Shown here piece after piece: positions 12,899 through 15,341 of a stretch of DNA of 15,341 nt (positions are counted from its first letter, which is position 1; each line of letters begins with the position of its first letter). The notes under the pieces are model-generated. The model was not told where the DNA came from. It saw only the letters and a list, made by a program, of their open reading frames with translations, and ran no database searches. Made by a program: the position numbers and the translations under genes. Source of the stretch: Dokdonella_A sp035263065 (lineage in GTDB: Bacteria; Pseudomonadota; Gammaproteobacteria; Xanthomonadales; Rhodanobacteraceae); the NCBI GenBank assembly GCA_035263065.1, contig DATFRS010000238.1, positions 1 through 15,341 on the forward strand, in the 5' to 3' direction.

Positions 12899-15196
12899 AT
12901 GTCGAAATTCCTGTTGCCCGGAATCCTCGTCGCCGGCACGCTCGGCGTCGCGCACGCCGGCGGCGGCCCGGCCTTCAGCCCAAGCAGCCTGCATTTCAGG
13001 AACTGCTGCTTCGCAACCTCCCTGACGACGGCGGATCTTCGCGGCGACGGGCGCACGGACATCATCAGCGGCAACGGCCTCAGCTACGACGTTACCGTCT
13101 TGCTCGCCGACGGCGCCGGCGGCTACGGCGACCCGGTGAGCCTGCCGATGCCGACGCTCGATCGCGGCACGGTGTTCGTCGCGACCGGCGACGTCGACGG
13201 CGACGGGCACGTCGATGTCGTCGCGACCGGCTTCGACGCGAGCACGATCGTCGTGTTCCCCGGCACCGGCGACGGCAGCTTCGGCGCGCCGGCCTCGTTC
13301 GACGCCGGCGCCGACACCTGGCCGTGGGGCATCGCGCTCGCCGACGTCGACGGCGACGGCAAGCTCGACATCGTCACCTCGAACAACAACACCGCGAACG
13401 TGTCGGTACTGAAAGGCGACGGCAGCGGCAGTTTCGGCGCCGCCGCAAACTTCGCCGCGGGCGCGTTCCCGATCGCGGTCGCGGTCGGCGACGTGACCGG
13501 CGACGGCAAGGCCGACATCATTACCGCGAATGCGGGATCCGTCGACGTCACCGTGCTCGCCGGCGACGGCGCGGGCAACTTCGCCGCGCCCGAATCCCTT
13601 TCGATCGGCCCCGACGCCGAGCCGCGCGCGCTCGCGGTCGGCGATATCGACGGCGACAGCCTCGCCGACATCGTCACCGCCAACGCGACGACGGACGGCT
13701 CGCCGTTCCCGCCGCCTGAGCTGCCGGGCAGCGTCTCGCTGCTGATCGCCGACGGCGCCGGCGGATTCGCGGCGGCCGTGCAGCAGTCGACCGGCACCGG
13801 CGAAGGCCGCGCCGACGGCGTCGTCATCGCCGATCTCACCGGCGACGGCCACGCCGATCTCGCCGTCAGCCGGCCGAACGCGAACAGCGCGGCGGTGCTG
13901 GTGTCGGACGGTCTCGGCGGCTTCGCCGACGCCGTGCTGTTTCCGGTCGGCGTCGGTCCGAGCCCGATCGCGGTCGCCGACGTCACCGGCGACAGCAGGC
14001 TCGACGTCGTCACCGGGAACCAGGTCGGCTCGAACATCTCGGTGCTGCCGAGCGACGGCGAAGGCGGCATCGGCTTCGCCGGCAATTTCCCGGTGGGGAC
14101 CTATCCGCATTCGATCGTCGCGGTCGATCTCGACGGCGACGGCAACGCCGACATCGCGACCGCGAACGCGATCAGCAACGACGTTTCCGTGCGCATGAGC
14201 GACGGCTCGGGCGGCTTCGGGCTCGAGGCGCACTACGCAGTCGGCAATTCGCCGACCTCGATCGCCTCGGGCGATTTCAACGAGGACGGGCATCCCGATC
14301 TCGTCGCGGCCGATCTCGGCAGTGGCGAAGTATCGATCCTGCTGAGCGACGGCGCCGGCGGTTTCGAAAGCGCGCTCGACTTCGGCGTCGGCGGTACGTT
14401 CCAGAGTCCCTACGCCGTCGCGGTCGGCGATGCGAACGGCGACGGCCATCTCGATCTCGCGACGGCCGACACGAACATCTCGAACGAAGGCATCTCGCTC
14501 CTGCTCGGCGACGGCACCGGTCACTTCGGCGACGCCGTCCTGCTCCCGGTCGGCGCCGGCACGAATATGTCGCCGCAGGGCATCGTGCTCGCCGACGTGA
14601 CCGGCGACGGCAAGGCCGACATCGTCACGGCGAATCTCGGCAGCAGCGATCTGTCGCTGCTCGTCGGCGACGGCGCGGGCAACTTCGCGGCGGCGCTGTC
14701 GCTGCCGACCGATCTCGGCCCGGTCGTCGTCGCGGCCGCCGACGTGAACGGCGACGGCGTCGTCGATCTCGTCACGGTGAACCAGACGGCGCAGTCGGCG
14801 TCCGTGCTGATCGGCGATGGCGGCGGCGGCTTTGCGGCTTCTGCGAACTACGCGATCTATCCGCCCGAGAACGTCATCGACTACATGCCGTGGCCGTGGG
14901 GCATGACCCTCGCCGACGTCGACGGCGACGGCTTCCTCGACATCGTCACCGCGAACACGCAGAACGACACCGTGTCCGTGCTGCCGAACGACGGCAGCGG
15001 CCGTTTCGATGCGTTCTTCAACTTCGACACCGGCGCGCATCCGGGCTCGGTCGCGGTCGCCGACTTCGACGGCGACCACGCGCCCGACATCGCGACGGCG
15101 AATCGCGACAACAACGACGTCGCCGTGCTTCGCAACGAAGGCGCCGTCGCGCCGGACGAGATCTTCGCGGACGGGTTCGACATCATCCCGATCTGA
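12899..15196 (+). CDS. Exported FG-GAP/VCBS repeat protein with IFADGFD C-terminal tail
   Basis: A 765-residue exported protein. The signal peptide is MSKFLLPGILVAGTLGVAHA (1-20). The rest is a regular array of about 14 FG-GAP/VCBS units, each with a calcium-binding loop of the form D-x-x-G-D-G-x-x-D-I-V. Examples are DVDGDGHVDVV, DVDGDGKLDIVT, DVTGDGKADIIT, DLDGDGNADIAT, DANGDGHLDLAT and DVDGDGFLDIVT. The period is about 49-51 residues. Some loops are degenerate (DIDGDSLADIVT, DVTGDSRLDVVT, DFDGDHAPDIAT, DFNEDGHPDLVA). Fourteen units would build two seven-bladed propellers. It ends in PDEIFADGFDIIPI. The ATG at 12899 is preferred over one at 12890 because GGAG at 12886-12889 is nine bases before it. 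It probably shares a transcript with the HAF gene 26 bases upstream. The ligand or role is unknown. Confidence 0.87.
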   Translation: MSKFLLPGILVAGTLGVAHAGGGPAFSPSSLHFRNCCFATSLTTADLRGDGRTDIISGNGLSYDVTVLLADGAGGYGDPVSLPMPTLDRGTVFVATGDVDGDGHVDVVATGFDASTIVVFPGTGDGSFGAPASFDAGADTWPWGIALADVDGDGKLDIVTSNNNTANVSVLKGDGSGSFGAAANFAAGAFPIAVAVGDVTGDGKADIITANAGSVDVTVLAGDGAGNFAAPESLSIGPDAEPRALAVGDIDGDSLADIVTANATTDGSPFPPPELPGSVSLLIADGAGGFAAAVQQSTGTGEGRADGVVIADLTGDGHADLAVSRPNANSAAVLVSDGLGGFADAVLFPVGVGPSPIAVADVTGDSRLDVVTGNQVGSNISVLPSDGEGGIGFAGNFPVGTYPHSIVAVDLDGDGNADIATANAISNDVSVRMSDGSGGFGLEAHYAVGNSPTSIASGDFNEDGHPDLVAADLGSGEVSILLSDGAGGFESALDFGVGGTFQSPYAVAVGDANGDGHLDLATADTNISNEGISLLLGDGTGHFGDAVLLPVGAGTNMSPQGIVLADVTGDGKADIVTANLGSSDLSLLVGDGAGNFAAALSLPTDLGPVVVAAADVNGDGVVDLVTVNQTAQSASVLIGDGGGGFAASANYAIYPPENVIDYMPWPWGMTLADVDGDGFLDIVTANTQNDTVSVLPNDGSGRFDAFFNFDTGAHPGSVAVADFDGDHAPDIATANRDNNDVAVLRNEGAVAPDEIFADGFDIIPI

Positions 15197-15215
15197 CGGA
15201 AGCGTCGACCTCGAA

Positions 15216-15341
15216 TCAGTAGAGATCGACCGGGTCGACGTCGATCGACCAGCGCAGCGCCTTGCCCTCCGGCATCTCGCGGAGCGCATCGAGCCAGCGC
15301 GACAGGAACTCCTGCAGCAGCGGCCGCTCGGCCGCTTCGAT
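15216..15341 (-). CDS. priA: Primosomal protein N' (PriA), C-terminal end
   Basis: Reading the minus strand from the right edge gives 41 residues that end LRWSIDVDPVDLY, the characteristic last residues of PriA, the helicase that restarts stalled replication forks. The visible part also contains QEFLSRWLDALREM, a stretch that precedes it in the family. The gene runs off the right edge, so its helicase and zinc-binding domains are outside the window. It converges on the FG-GAP gene with 19 bases between the stops and no visible terminator. Confidence 0.85.
   Translation of the reverse strand: MEAAERPLLQEFLSRWLDALREMPEGKALRWSIDVDPVDLY

Noticed and set aside
12973..15190. Tandem DNA repeats suggestive of a CRISPR or satellite
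   Set aside because: The periodic DGDG codons belong to FG-GAP protein repeats that diverge in DNA sequence; there are no identical direct repeats with spacers.
12707..15289. Long minus-strand open frame opposite the FG-GAP gene
   Set aside because: It mirrors the periodic calcium-loop codons of the + strand gene, has no recognisable motif and runs through the real priA end in another frame.

Overview
The window is high-GC, densely packed gammaproteobacterial chromosome. Protein style and gene order point to the Xanthomonadales/Lysobacterales, perhaps a Rhodanobacteraceae-like lineage. The indications are a type II secretion gspE/gspF pair, the ftsE-ftsX...rpoH neighbourhood, a CadC/ToxR-type regulator with a large periplasmic part, and secreted proteins ending in an IFADGFD tail. 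The lineage is an inference; no rRNA or tRNA is present to test it.

Layout. Positions 1-3504 hold the end of an unidentified gene, the type II secretion ATPase gspE, a ribbon-helix-helix antitoxin and PIN-domain toxin pair, and the inner-membrane platform gene gspF, all on the + strand and nearly contiguous, so the toxin-antitoxin pair sits inside the secretion operon. Positions 3505-3624 are a repeat-built intergenic region that can fold into a long hairpin just before ftsE. ftsE and ftsX (divisome ABC transporter) follow, then a two-receiver response regulator whose first receiver has lost its phosphorylation site, then the uracil-DNA glycosylase gene ung. A 239-base regulatory region (6907-7145) precedes rpoH, the heat-shock sigma factor. 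It carries several palindromes, a near-perfect CIRCE element (the HrcA operator) and a sigma-E-like promoter overlapping it. rpoH ends in a strong intrinsic terminator.

Downstream lie a membrane acyltransferase of family 3 and a 784-residue membrane-anchored winged-helix regulator with a repeat-rich C-terminal part. Two adjacent exported repeat proteins come next: a HAF-repeat protein, and an FG-GAP/VCBS protein with 14 countable repeats, enough for two seven-bladed propellers. Both end in nearly the same C-terminal sequence (IFADGFD-V/I-IPI). The last 126 bases are the C-terminus of priA on the opposite strand.

How it fits together. The first third is envelope machinery (secretion and division) and the middle is stress and DNA-repair functions headed by rpoH. 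The last third is surface or secreted products with a membrane-bound regulator. The most promising new material is the shared C-terminal tail of the two exported proteins, dual HrcA/sigma-E-like control of rpoH, the repeat hairpin before ftsE, and a GspE that has lost all four zinc-binding cysteines. Intergenic stretches are all under 300 bases. The stretch at 11593-11711 holds nothing I can name beyond the ribosome binding site of the next gene.
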